Position numbers and translations under genes: made by a program. The notes under the pieces were generated by a model. That model worked only from the letters and a program-made list of their open reading frames with translations. It made no database searches and was not told where the DNA came from. Shown here piece after piece: positions 54,878 to 62,814 of a stretch of 64,000 bases of DNA. The DNA is from Kangiellaceae bacterium (lineage in GTDB: Bacteria > Pseudomonadota > Gammaproteobacteria > Enterobacterales > Kangiellaceae). How positions within the stretch are numbered: position 1 is the first letter of the stretch; every line of letters begins with the position of its first letter. The stretch lies in the NCBI GenBank assembly GCA_026196875.1, contig JAPHTP010000095.1, positions 1 to 64,000 of the forward strand, read 5' to 3'.

Positions 54878-56464
54878 ATGTTTAAGATTTCTAAATGGTT
54901 TTTATTGCTCAGTGTTTTTTTATCAAACAGTTGGTTTGCCATCAGCAACGCCGACACAATTAGCGATTTTAAAAACAGTTGGCAAGGACAAGCATTAGCC
55001 AAACAGCGTTTGCTAGATATTTATTCTCCAATGTCAGATAACAATATTCCCGGCACGCATAACACTTACAATTCTGAAGCTTATCGAAGCTGCAATTTTA
55101 GCGTGGGCTGCCGCTATCTCGACCCGCAACAGAAATACAACATTTACGATCAGTTACGCATGGGTGCGAGGTTTATTGAAATAGATGTTCATTGGACCAC
55201 AAAAATGGAAGGGATTTTTTCTTATCCCAAACGTCTATTAATGTGCCACGGTTTTTGTAGCATCAACGATAAATATCTTACCGAAGGATTGAGCGAAGTT
55301 CGTAATTGGCTAAACAGTTCTGATAGCGACAACCAGGTTTTAATTTTGTATTTTGAAGACCATATGGATGGGCGTCATCAAGATGCTTTTAACCAAGTGA
55401 ATAGTTACTTGGGGGATTGGATCTATGCCAGCCAAGGCTGCAGTAGTATTCCTAATACCTTAACTAAAGCGGATGTGATTGCAGCAGGCAAAAAAGTAGT
55501 GATTTGGGGAGACGGCGGTTGTAGTGGAAATTCCAGCTGGAAAAATCTTGTGTTCACTGGCCTAGGCGATATCGGAAGAATTTGGGAAGATCGAACTACT
55601 ATCGGGACCATCGGTAATGTATTCACCGGCGGCAGCGATGACTACATTACTGCTAGTGACGTGACTGAGTATTTTAAGCAAGGCGCCAACATAGTTAACC
55701 TGGATGATATGGTCACTAACGACGGCCGACTAGCCGCAGGCATTTGGAGTTGGGATAATAGCGAACCAAATAATTGGGGTGGTGATCAAGATTGTGCTTT
55801 GCAGTGGGGTAATGGCCGCTGGGATGATCAAAGTTGTAACAACATCTATGCTTTTGCTTGTCAAAATACTGTTAGCAAAGTCTGGGTAGTAACTTCAGAA
55901 GTTGGTCATTGGCAAGAAGGTGAGGAAAAATGTCAGGCATTGGGAGCTGATTATCATTTTAATGTGCCGACCAACAGTTTGCATAATCAACAACTCAAAA
56001 CTGCCAAAGAGGCGAAAGGTTTTGCCAATGTATGGCTAAACCATGATGATCGAAATAGCGAGGGGCAGTGGTGGGTAAAAGGTCAAAGCACCCAAACGAT
56101 TCAGCCGCATTATGCCGCCAGTCAAACAGTCGAAAAAGGCCAATTAACGCTGAATCCAGGAGATGCGATCACAACCCAAAATCGGTACTTAATAATGCAG
56201 CATGATGGCAATTTAGTGTTGTATCGTTTTAATAACGGTCAAATCGGTGAACCTTTGTGGGCGACGGGAACTAATTGGGGAAGTCAGCATCGTGCTATTT
56301 TCCAGGGAGATGGAAACCTTGTGGTTTACAATCAGCATGGTAACCCTCTTTGGGCCTCTCATACGCATGGTTCGGGCAATCGTTTGATTCAACAAAGTGA
56401 CGGAAACTTGGTAATTTACAATTCATACGGCCAGCCTGTCTGGGCATCCCATACTAATTATTGA
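54878..56464 (+). CDS. Secreted PI-PLC-like phosphodiesterase with bulb-type lectin tail
   Basis: A 528-residue exported protein (signal peptide MFKISKWFLLLSVFLSNSWF, cleavage about residue 25). The first ~280 residues form a PI-PLC X-like domain: catalytic histidines H61 in IPGTHNTYN and H124 in CHGFC, with MGARFIEIDVHW between. Then comes a short cysteine-rich stretch (EPNNWGGDQDC, RWDDQSCNNIYAFACQ) like the C-terminal half of a C-type lectin fold. The tail holds a bulb-type lectin with three QxDGNLVxY repeats at about 439, 474 and 506, which normally bind mannose. ATG 54878 has AGAGG nine bases before it; TTG 54872 is also possible. It ends in a strong terminator. Likely released to act on lipid or glycolipid headgroups. 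Confidence 0.85.
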   Translation: MFKISKWFLLLSVFLSNSWFAISNADTISDFKNSWQGQALAKQRLLDIYSPMSDNNIPGTHNTYNSEAYRSCNFSVGCRYLDPQQKYNIYDQLRMGARFIEIDVHWTTKMEGIFSYPKRLLMCHGFCSINDKYLTEGLSEVRNWLNSSDSDNQVLILYFEDHMDGRHQDAFNQVNSYLGDWIYASQGCSSIPNTLTKADVIAAGKKVVIWGDGGCSGNSSWKNLVFTGLGDIGRIWEDRTTIGTIGNVFTGGSDDYITASDVTEYFKQGANIVNLDDMVTNDGRLAAGIWSWDNSEPNNWGGDQDCALQWGNGRWDDQSCNNIYAFACQNTVSKVWVVTSEVGHWQEGEEKCQALGADYHFNVPTNSLHNQQLKTAKEAKGFANVWLNHDDRNSEGQWWVKGQSTQTIQPHYAASQTVEKGQLTLNPGDAITTQNRYLIMQHDGNLVLYRFNNGQIGEPLWATGTNWGSQHRAIFQGDGNLVVYNQHGNPLWASHTHGSGNRLIQQSDGNLVIYNSYGQPVWASHTNY

Positions 56465-56495
56465 CATACATCCAGCCAAATTAGTCTGCACGTTC

Positions 56496-56520
56496 GGCCG
56501 AGCGAAAGCTCGGCCTTTTT
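56496..56520 (+). terminator. Strong rho-independent terminator after the phospholipase gene
   Basis: GGCCGAGC (56496-56503) and GCTCGGCC (56508-56515) pair perfectly around GAAA, followed by TTTTT. It isolates the lectin-phospholipase gene from the efflux operon downstream. Confidence 0.92.
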
Positions 56521-56555
56521 CTGTTTAAATTAACTGATCTAAATTCAGTCAAAAG

Positions 56556-56603
56556 TCCCAATAGTGGGATCTTCTAAATTCAAAGAGCTTCCCGGCTATG
56601 GGA
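56556..56603 (+). promoter_or_regulatory. Paired dyads, likely enhancer sites for the sigma-54 activator
   Basis: Two similar 14-bp dyads: TCCCAATAGTGGGA (56556-56569) and TCCCGGCTATGGGA (56590-56603), centres 34 bp apart, about three helical turns. They lie about 70-110 bases upstream of the sigma-54 promoter, where the response regulator at 61390 would bind as paired dimers. A further palindrome, GTGAGAACTCAC (56620-56631), lies closer to the promoter and may be another site. Confidence 0.6.
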
Positions 56604-56665
56604 TCCCGTTGTTAAACCAGTGAGAACTCACTCAATAAAGTCTTATATTTCAGCGAGTTAAAAAC

Positions 56666-56682
56666 TTGGCATGATCGCTGCT
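56666..56682 (+). promoter_or_regulatory. Sigma-54 promoter of the efflux operon
   Basis: TTGGCATGATCGCTGCT matches the consensus YTGGCACGRNNNTTGCW at all but two positions: GG at 56668-56669 (-24) and GC at 56680-56681 (-12) with exactly ten bases between. The adaptor start codon is 50 bases downstream. A sigma-54 response regulator is encoded just after the operon. Confidence 0.82.
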
Positions 56683-56731
56683 GTGTGATGTCTAGTTATC
56701 CTAACAGAGCACTAGATTTCTGGAGTTGTTG

Positions 56732-57988
56732 ATGGACATAGTTCGCGAGAAAAAGAAAGTTAGCCTCTTTAAAAAATACTGGCCATGGTTTTTGGCATTA
56801 ATTCCGGTGGGGTTTGCAGTCAACTATCTTTTATATTTGGGTCAAGCCGATTTTGTGGTTGATTCTGACGGCATGATGTTTGGCGAAGTAAGGCGAGGCG
56901 CTTTTTCAGTTTCGGTGAGAGGAACCGGGGTTTTAGTTCCTGACGATATTCAATGGCTCGCCTCTCACGTTGACGCGAGAGTCGAAACCGTAATCGTAAA
57001 ACCGGGGAAATTTGTCAAACAGGGCGAATTAATTGTGCAGTTAAATAATCCTCAACTCGAGCAACAATTGGAGGAAACCAAGTGGGAATTGGAAGCGCTT
57101 GAAGCCGAAACCCTGGCACAAAAAGTTTCGCAGGAGTCAGGGTTACTGGATCAACAATCAGTAACCCTAAATGCCAAACTAAACTTTGAGGCTAGCCAAC
57201 TAAAAATGGCGGCGCAGCAGAAACTCTTCAACAACAAATCAGGTGCTGTTTCACAGATTGATTTTGAGCAAACTCAATTAGAAACTAAACAGTTCAAACA
57301 GCGTTGGCAATTGCAGCAGGCGCGTTTTGAAAAAATGCAAGAGAACCTAACCGCCCAAAATAATGCTCGCGCCGCAAGGCTCAACAAAATGCGAAAAATA
57401 CTCGAACGCGTTCAGCAGCAAGTCGCCGAGTTGGCCGTGAGGGCTTCAATAGATAGTGTTGTGCAAGCGCTACCGCTGGAGCCGGGCCAGCAAATATCGA
57501 TGGGAACTAATATTGCTAAGCTAGCTCGTAAAAACTCCTTAATTGCCGAGTTGCAAATTCCGGAGATACAAATTCGAGACGTCGCCATTGGCCAAAGGGT
57601 TGAGATTGATACGCGGAATAATAAAGTCGATGGTGTGGTTACTCGAATTGACCCCGCGGTTATCAATGGCAACGTACAAGTTGACGTTGCATTTAGGCAA
57701 GAACTTCCGCGTGACGCCAGGCCTGATTTAACCGTTGATGGAGAGATCAAAATCGCCGAGATAGACGATGCGTTACATGTTAATCGACCGCTGTTTGCAC
57801 AAAGCCAATCCTCTTCTGCTGTTTATAAGCTGGATAAAAATGGTGAGTTTGCCGAGCGTGTATTTGTCAAATTGGGCAAAGGTTCAACCAATCAAATCCA
57901 AGTCATTGAAGGGTTAAGTGCGGGCGACAAAATTATCATTTCTGATCCTACAAGTTGGGAAACCTATCAAAAGATCAAGCTAAATTAA
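56732..57988 (+). CDS. Periplasmic adaptor (membrane-fusion) protein of an ABC efflux pump, MacA/HlyD type
   Basis: A 418-residue membrane-anchored adaptor that links the inner-membrane transporter to a TolC-like exit duct. The N-terminal helix is about 11-32 (WPWFLALIPVGFAVNYLLYL). A split lipoyl domain (VSVRGTGVLVPDD; AELAVRASIDSVVQ) brackets a long coiled-coil hairpin (about 110-230, Q/E/L/K-rich). The beta-barrel and membrane-proximal domains follow. GGAG six bases before ATG 56732 fixes the start over TTG 56726. It is first in an operon with the ATPase and permease, behind a sigma-54 promoter. Confidence 0.88.
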   Translation: MDIVREKKKVSLFKKYWPWFLALIPVGFAVNYLLYLGQADFVVDSDGMMFGEVRRGAFSVSVRGTGVLVPDDIQWLASHVDARVETVIVKPGKFVKQGELIVQLNNPQLEQQLEETKWELEALEAETLAQKVSQESGLLDQQSVTLNAKLNFEASQLKMAAQQKLFNNKSGAVSQIDFEQTQLETKQFKQRWQLQQARFEKMQENLTAQNNARAARLNKMRKILERVQQQVAELAVRASIDSVVQALPLEPGQQISMGTNIAKLARKNSLIAELQIPEIQIRDVAIGQRVEIDTRNNKVDGVVTRIDPAVINGNVQVDVAFRQELPRDARPDLTVDGEIKIAEIDDALHVNRPLFAQSQSSSAVYKLDKNGEFAERVFVKLGKGSTNQIQVIEGLSAGDKIIISDPTSWETYQKIKLN

Positions 57989-58028
57989 TTTTATTAGTAT
58001 TTTAAAAATTGACCAAAAGGGCAAAACA

Positions 58029-58739
58029 ATGAGCGAAGTTTTAATCGAGTTAAAGGGAATCAAAAAAGTTTTTTTTACCGAGGAAGTAGAAACCCACGCA
58101 TTGAGCAATATCAGTTTGACGATTAATCAAGGTGAATACGTTTCAATTTCAGGACCGTCCGGATGCGGTAAATCAACACTGCTTTCTTTAATCGGTTTAT
58201 TGGATACTTCTACCGATGGTAATTATCGACTCGGCCAACATGATGTGTCTGATATCAGCAAACAGGAAAGGGCGCGTATTCGAAATAAGGAAATTGGCTT
58301 TATATTTCAGTCTTTCAATTTGATCAGTGATTTAGATGTTGAGGAAAATGTGGAATTACCTTTAACTTACCGCAAGGATTTAACTAAAGAGCAGCGAAAA
58401 AATATGGTTAGAGAGGCGCTGGACAAAGTCGATATGGCGCATCGCGCCAAACACTTTCCGTCGCAACTTTCCGGTGGCCAGCAGCAGCGCGTAGCAGTTG
58501 CCAGGGCGATTGCAGGAAACCCTTCAATAATTCTTGCCGATGAGCCCACCGGAAACCTTGATTCGAAAAATGCCGATGCAGTGATGGAACTGCTCGACAA
58601 ACTACATGCCGAAGGCGCGACCATTTGTATGGTGACTCATGATCCTCGTTCAGCTGAGAGAGCAGATAGAAGTATCGAAGTGTTAGATGGGCAAGTCATT
58701 GCTGACCAATCTAAACAATCACGAACCGTTGCTGCTTAG
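58029..58739 (+). CDS. ABC transporter ATPase, MacB/LolD type
   Basis: A 236-residue ATPase that energises the FtsX-type permease encoded next. Walker [10 protein letters not shown] is at 42-50, the signature [14 protein letters not shown] is intact, and Walker [12 protein letters not shown] with the Q-loop FQSFNLI and H-loop THD are all present, so it should hydrolyse ATP. The sequence matches the MacB/LolD/FtsE subfamily. Context (adaptor before, permease after) shows it drives an efflux or mechanotransmission pump rather than lipoprotein sorting. Confidence 0.93.
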   Translation: MSEVLIELKGIKKVFFTEEVETHALSNISLTINQGEYVSISGPSGCGKSTLLSLIGLLDTSTDGNYRLGQHDVSDISKQERARIRNKEIGFIFQSFNLISDLDVEENVELPLTYRKDLTKEQRKNMVREALDKVDMAHRAKHFPSQLSGGQQQRVAVARAIAGNPSIILADEPTGNLDSKNADAVMELLDKLHAEGATICMVTHDPRSAERADRSIEVLDGQVIADQSKQSRTVAA

Positions 58740-58748
58740 GAGCGAGCT

Positions 58749-61181
58749 ATGTTTGCACTTCAAGATTTTAATTACGCAGTTAGGCTTCTTTTAAAGCGAC
58801 CCGGTTTTACCGCGCTGACCATCTTAGTAATGGCGGTTGGATTAGGCTTAAGTATTTATCTATTTTCGTTTCTTAATACCATGGCGTATAAACCTCTTCC
58901 ATTTAAAGACGGTGAGTCGCTAATTGTGATTGATAAATCGCTTAACGGATTGGAATACAATGGTGGCAATTTAGAGTTTTATAACTATCAAGTTATACGC
59001 GAGCAACTAAAGGGGATCACTGAGCATAGTTTATATAGTGATACCAGTGCTAACGTGTCGGGCAGAGATGGCGCTCGTCGTTATAATGCAACAGAAGCTG
59101 ATCACAATCTATTTCAAATGACTAGAACCAAGCCTATTCTGGGACGAGATTTTACTGTTGAAGATACTAAGGTCGGGGCTGAAGATGTTGCCGTGATTGG
59201 TTATGACTTATGGCAAAATCATTTTGCAGGTGACCCACAAGTTGTCAATCAAACTATCCGAGTCGATGGCAAAACGACTCGTGTGATCGGAGTCATGCCA
59301 GAAGGCTATTTTTTCCCTAGAAACGCTGAAATTTGGTTGCCGATGAGGATTAGCCAAGAAGATATGGTGCAACGTAACACAGGTTCTGGTGGCGGAATAG
59401 TGCACTTGGCGCCAGGTACCAGCTTGGCAGATATTAATAATCAGCTTACTACCATAATGAAGCGACTTGAGCAGGAATATCCTAAAACTAACGCTGGTAT
59501 CGGCGCGCATGCAGCTTCATTTCCTATGTCAACTATGGGCGGTGGTAGCAATATCTTTTTAACTTCGATGTACGTCGTGTCGGTTTTGTTGTTGCTGTTG
59601 GCGTCTATCAATGTGGGGAATTTGCTTTTATCTAGAGCTGTCGAGCGTAGTAAGGAAACTGCGATACGAGTTGCTTTGGGAGCGCCGAGAGCCCGTTTGG
59701 TTGGCCAGATGCTTTGGGAAAGTACCATCATCTGCACTGTTGGTGGGGTGGTTGGCTTGCTCGTCGCGGCATGGGCATTGGAAGTAACCGAGTCAATAAC
59801 CGCAACTTTTACCGATGATAAACCTTTCTTCTGGTGGAAGTTCGGAATTGATAGCTATACCGTGAGCATATCCCTTATTTTTGTTATTAGTACTATTTTA
59901 ATCACCGGGCTATTACCTGCATGGAAAAACTCTGGTGCTGATTTCAACGCCGTCTTGCGTGACGGTACTCGAGGTGCGCTAGGAAAAAAAGCGGGCAGAT
60001 TAAATCGAGTTTTGGTCATCAGCGAAGTATTTTTATCTGCATGCGTTTTAATCGCTGCCTGTTCAATGGTTGTTGGAACTTATATTGCCAATAAGAGAGA
60101 TTATGGCGCAGACATCGAAAATGTTTTGACCGCCAAAGTCAGGCTAATCGAAGCCAACTACAATACGCGAGAAAAAAGAGCGCAATTTGCCAAACGGCTC
60201 CACAACGAACTAGAAAATAATGTAGGGATCGGTGATGTCGCAATTTTTAGCGCGCTTCCAGGTGAGTATACTTGGTCACCAACTATCGCTGTTGAGGGGA
60301 CAGAGTATATTAATGAAAACAGTTATCCGCGTGCTAACTACATTGTTTTGACTCCTGGCTCATTACAAAAAATTGGAGTACAACTACGTAGCGGTCGTTA
60401 TTTTGATTCGAGTGATGATGGCTTAGAGAAACGTACAGTGATTATTACCGATTCTTTTGCAGACAAATATTTTGCCGGCCAAGATCCTGTTGGTAAAAGG
60501 ATTAGAGTTGCTGAAATTGATGGTGACGAGCCAAGATGGTTGACTGTTGTCGGGGTTGTTGAACATACAATTCAAGGTCAGTCTTTTTCACCCTCCTCTA
60601 AAACGCCCTCCATTTTCAGGAGTATTACCCAAGCACCTCGATTTAACATGTCGATTGCAATGCGTATGAAAGCGGATGATGCCATTGTGATCAGAACGCT
60701 GAGAAAAGTATTGGAACAAATTGATCCTGATCTGCCAGCTCATTTAATCAAGACCTATGAGGAGAAGATAGCACGAAATACAGCGGGGATTGGATTTGCG
60801 AGTAAAGTCTTTTTATTATTTGCTATTGTCGCTTTGATTTTAGCTTCAAGCGGAATCTATGGGGTAATGACCAATACGATTAGTCAACGCACTCAAGAAA
60901 TTGGGGTTAAACGCGCCTTGGGGGCGGAAGATAGTCATATCACTAGAGAGTTTATATGGGCTGGAGTTAAGCAGTTGCTTTGGGGGGTGATTCCTGGAAC
61001 TCTTGCTGGTGGAAGCTTGGGGTATGCTTTAGGATTAATGATGTCTACCGGTACTGATGTTTTAGGAATGGTTATTGTGTCGGTTGTCACCGTTATTGCA
61101 ATAGTCGTTTTAACTGCAACATTCCTTCCTACAAAACGAGTATTAATGATGGAGCCGAGTTTGGCACTACGCTATGAGTAA
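58749..61181 (+). CDS. FtsX-type ABC permease with duplicated MacB domains
   Basis: An 810-residue inner-membrane permease built as two copies of a MacB periplasmic core plus FtsX domain. Eight membrane helices are visible: about 19-41, the central trio between 280 and 400, one near 425-445, and three at the end (680-805), each FtsX half ending in (E)TAIRVALGA or (E)IGVKRALGA signatures. Such duplicated permeases work without a second MacB partner. It lacks its own ATPase domain and uses the one just upstream (10-base gap). A strong terminator follows at 61296, so the operon has three genes. Substrate unknown; macrolides or lipids are family-typical. Confidence 0.88.
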   Translation: MFALQDFNYAVRLLLKRPGFTALTILVMAVGLGLSIYLFSFLNTMAYKPLPFKDGESLIVIDKSLNGLEYNGGNLEFYNYQVIREQLKGITEHSLYSDTSANVSGRDGARRYNATEADHNLFQMTRTKPILGRDFTVEDTKVGAEDVAVIGYDLWQNHFAGDPQVVNQTIRVDGKTTRVIGVMPEGYFFPRNAEIWLPMRISQEDMVQRNTGSGGGIVHLAPGTSLADINNQLTTIMKRLEQEYPKTNAGIGAHAASFPMSTMGGGSNIFLTSMYVVSVLLLLLASINVGNLLLSRAVERSKETAIRVALGAPRARLVGQMLWESTIICTVGGVVGLLVAAWALEVTESITATFTDDKPFFWWKFGIDSYTVSISLIFVISTILITGLLPAWKNSGADFNAVLRDGTRGALGKKAGRLNRVLVISEVFLSACVLIAACSMVVGTYIANKRDYGADIENVLTAKVRLIEANYNTREKRAQFAKRLHNELENNVGIGDVAIFSALPGEYTWSPTIAVEGTEYINENSYPRANYIVLTPGSLQKIGVQLRSGRYFDSSDDGLEKRTVIITDSFADKYFAGQDPVGKRIRVAEIDGDEPRWLTVVGVVEHTIQGQSFSPSSKTPSIFRSITQAPRFNMSIAMRMKADDAIVIRTLRKVLEQIDPDLPAHLIKTYEEKIARNTAGIGFASKVFLLFAIVALILASSGIYGVMTNTISQRTQEIGVKRALGAEDSHITREFIWAGVKQLLWGVIPGTLAGGSLGYALGLMMSTGTDVLGMVIVSVVTVIAIVVLTATFLPTKRVLMMEPSLALRYE

Positions 61182-61295
61182 GATAGCCTGACTAAGATGA
61201 GTTGAGTAAGCTGACTTGAGCAGGACAAGTCAGGGGCCCTTAACTAGAAAAACTAATCTAGTGCCAATCAATGCCGAAACTCTATTTAACCAAGC

Positions 61296-61321
61296 AAGGC
61301 GGCTTTAAAGCCGCCTTTGTT
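61296..61321 (+). terminator. Strong terminator of the efflux operon
   Basis: An 11-bp stem (61296-61306 with 61307-61317) forms a perfect 22-base palindrome rich in GGC/GCC, followed by TGTTT. It lies 115 bases after the permease stop and separates the pump from the regulator gene. Confidence 0.85.
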
Positions 61322-61389
61322 TAATCTAATATACTTTAGTAAATCAATGTGATCTAATCCTAGATTGAAAATCGATTTTTGGGACACCG

Positions 61390-62787
61390 ATGAGCCAAAC
61401 ACAACCAAACCAGACTCTTTTAGTCATCGACGATGATGTCGATATTTTATCGGCGATAAAACTCATGTTACTCGGTGAGGGTTTTCAAGTTATCTGTGCG
61501 GAATCTCCTGCTGAGGGACTTGCTTGTTTAAGCCGTCAAAGTGTGGATCTAATTCTAACCGATCTTAATTTCTCGATGGACACGACGTCCGGGGAAGAAG
61601 GTTTAGAGTTGACCGCGAAAATAAGGGAAAAAGATGAGTTTACACCTATTGTTGTGATGACCGGCTGGGGGACTATCGAAGTCGCGGTTAATAGCATGCA
61701 AAAAGGTGCCAACGATTTTATTCAGAAGCCTTGGGAAAATCATCGTCTGCTAGCGACGATTAATAACCAAATATTATTTTCAAGCACGTTAAGACAATCC
61801 CAAAAGCTTAATCGTCAAAATCAGCTACTAAAAGAAGAGTTAGGTGGAAACACAAATGTGATCGCTAAGTCGGAAGTTATGATGCAAGTGATGCAAATGA
61901 TCGACAAGGTCGCACAAAGCGATGTAAATATATTAATTACGGGCGAGAACGGAACTGGTAAAAGTTTAATTGCAAAATATATTCACCAAACTTCAACTCG
62001 AAAAAATGAGTCTTTTGCAGCCGTCAATATGGGGGCCGTAACAGAGTCTTTATTTGAGAGTGAGATGTTTGGACATGTCAAAGGCGCGTTTACTGATGCA
62101 AAGTCTAGCCGTATTGGTCGTTTTGAGCTGGCGGATAAGGGAATTTTGTTTCTAGATGAAATCGCCAACACGCCTTATTCACAACAAGGAAAATTACTAA
62201 GAGTTTTGGAGGAGAGTCAATTTGAAAAAGTCGGCTCAAGCAAAACGCAAAAAGTTGACGTTAGGTTGATCAGTGCCACTAATGCTGACTTACAGACAAT
62301 GATCAAAGAAGGGGAGTTTCGTAAAGATTTATTTTATCGTATTAATGCTATTGAAATTGAGATCCCGGCATTAAACAAGCGCATTGATGATATTATTCCT
62401 CTCGCAGAATCATTCTTGGCACAAATTGCAGCCAAGTATAGTCAGCCGAAATGCGAAATAAGCCCGGCCGCCAAAGTTTGCTTAGTCAATTATTCCTGGC
62501 CCGGGAATGTCAGAGAGTTAAGTCATGTTATGCAAAGAGCACAGATATTGTGCACAGATAATATTATTCAACAAAATGACCTGGGGTTCGATCAGACCGC
62601 CTCAAATATTTCAGGAAAAAGGAATATGGGAGCTTTGATTGACGAGAATTCTACTTTACATGAGATTGAGTTAAAAATAATCCAGTCGAGGTTAGAAAAA
62701 TTTGAGGGAAACGCTTTACAAGCCGCAGAGTCGCTAGGCTTAAGTCGGAGCGCTTTTTATCGACGATTAGAAAAACTGAAAGAGTAG
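61390..62787 (+). CDS. Sigma-54-dependent response regulator (NtrC family)
   Basis: A 465-residue activator with a receiver (1-125, phosphoacceptor D58 in ILTDLNFSM), a AAA+ domain (about 155-385, Walker A GENGTGKS, Walker B ILFLDEIAN) and a C-terminal Fis-type helix-turn-helix (AAESLGLSRSAFYRRLEKL). The sigma-54 contact loop reads GAFTDA (232-237) instead of the canonical GAFTGA. I recall such GAFTDA variants in natural regulators of ABC pumps. The kinase gene follows, and the preceding operon has a matching sigma-54 promoter and paired dyads. So activation of the pump is the best hypothesis. Its own promoter is not obvious. Confidence 0.93.
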   Translation: MSQTQPNQTLLVIDDDVDILSAIKLMLLGEGFQVICAESPAEGLACLSRQSVDLILTDLNFSMDTTSGEEGLELTAKIREKDEFTPIVVMTGWGTIEVAVNSMQKGANDFIQKPWENHRLLATINNQILFSSTLRQSQKLNRQNQLLKEELGGNTNVIAKSEVMMQVMQMIDKVAQSDVNILITGENGTGKSLIAKYIHQTSTRKNESFAAVNMGAVTESLFESEMFGHVKGAFTDAKSSRIGRFELADKGILFLDEIANTPYSQQGKLLRVLEESQFEKVGSSKTQKVDVRLISATNADLQTMIKEGEFRKDLFYRINAIEIEIPALNKRIDDIIPLAESFLAQIAAKYSQPKCEISPAAKVCLVNYSWPGNVRELSHVMQRAQILCTDNIIQQNDLGFDQTASNISGKRNMGALIDENSTLHEIELKIIQSRLEKFEGNALQAAESLGLSRSAFYRRLEKLKE

Positions 62788-62814
62788 CAGTTCCGTTTAA
62801 GGCTAATATAGAAA

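Noticed and set aside
57412-57750. 112-codon antisense ORF in the adaptor gene
   Set aside because: Entirely within a clear coding gene, no ribosome site or recognisable domain.
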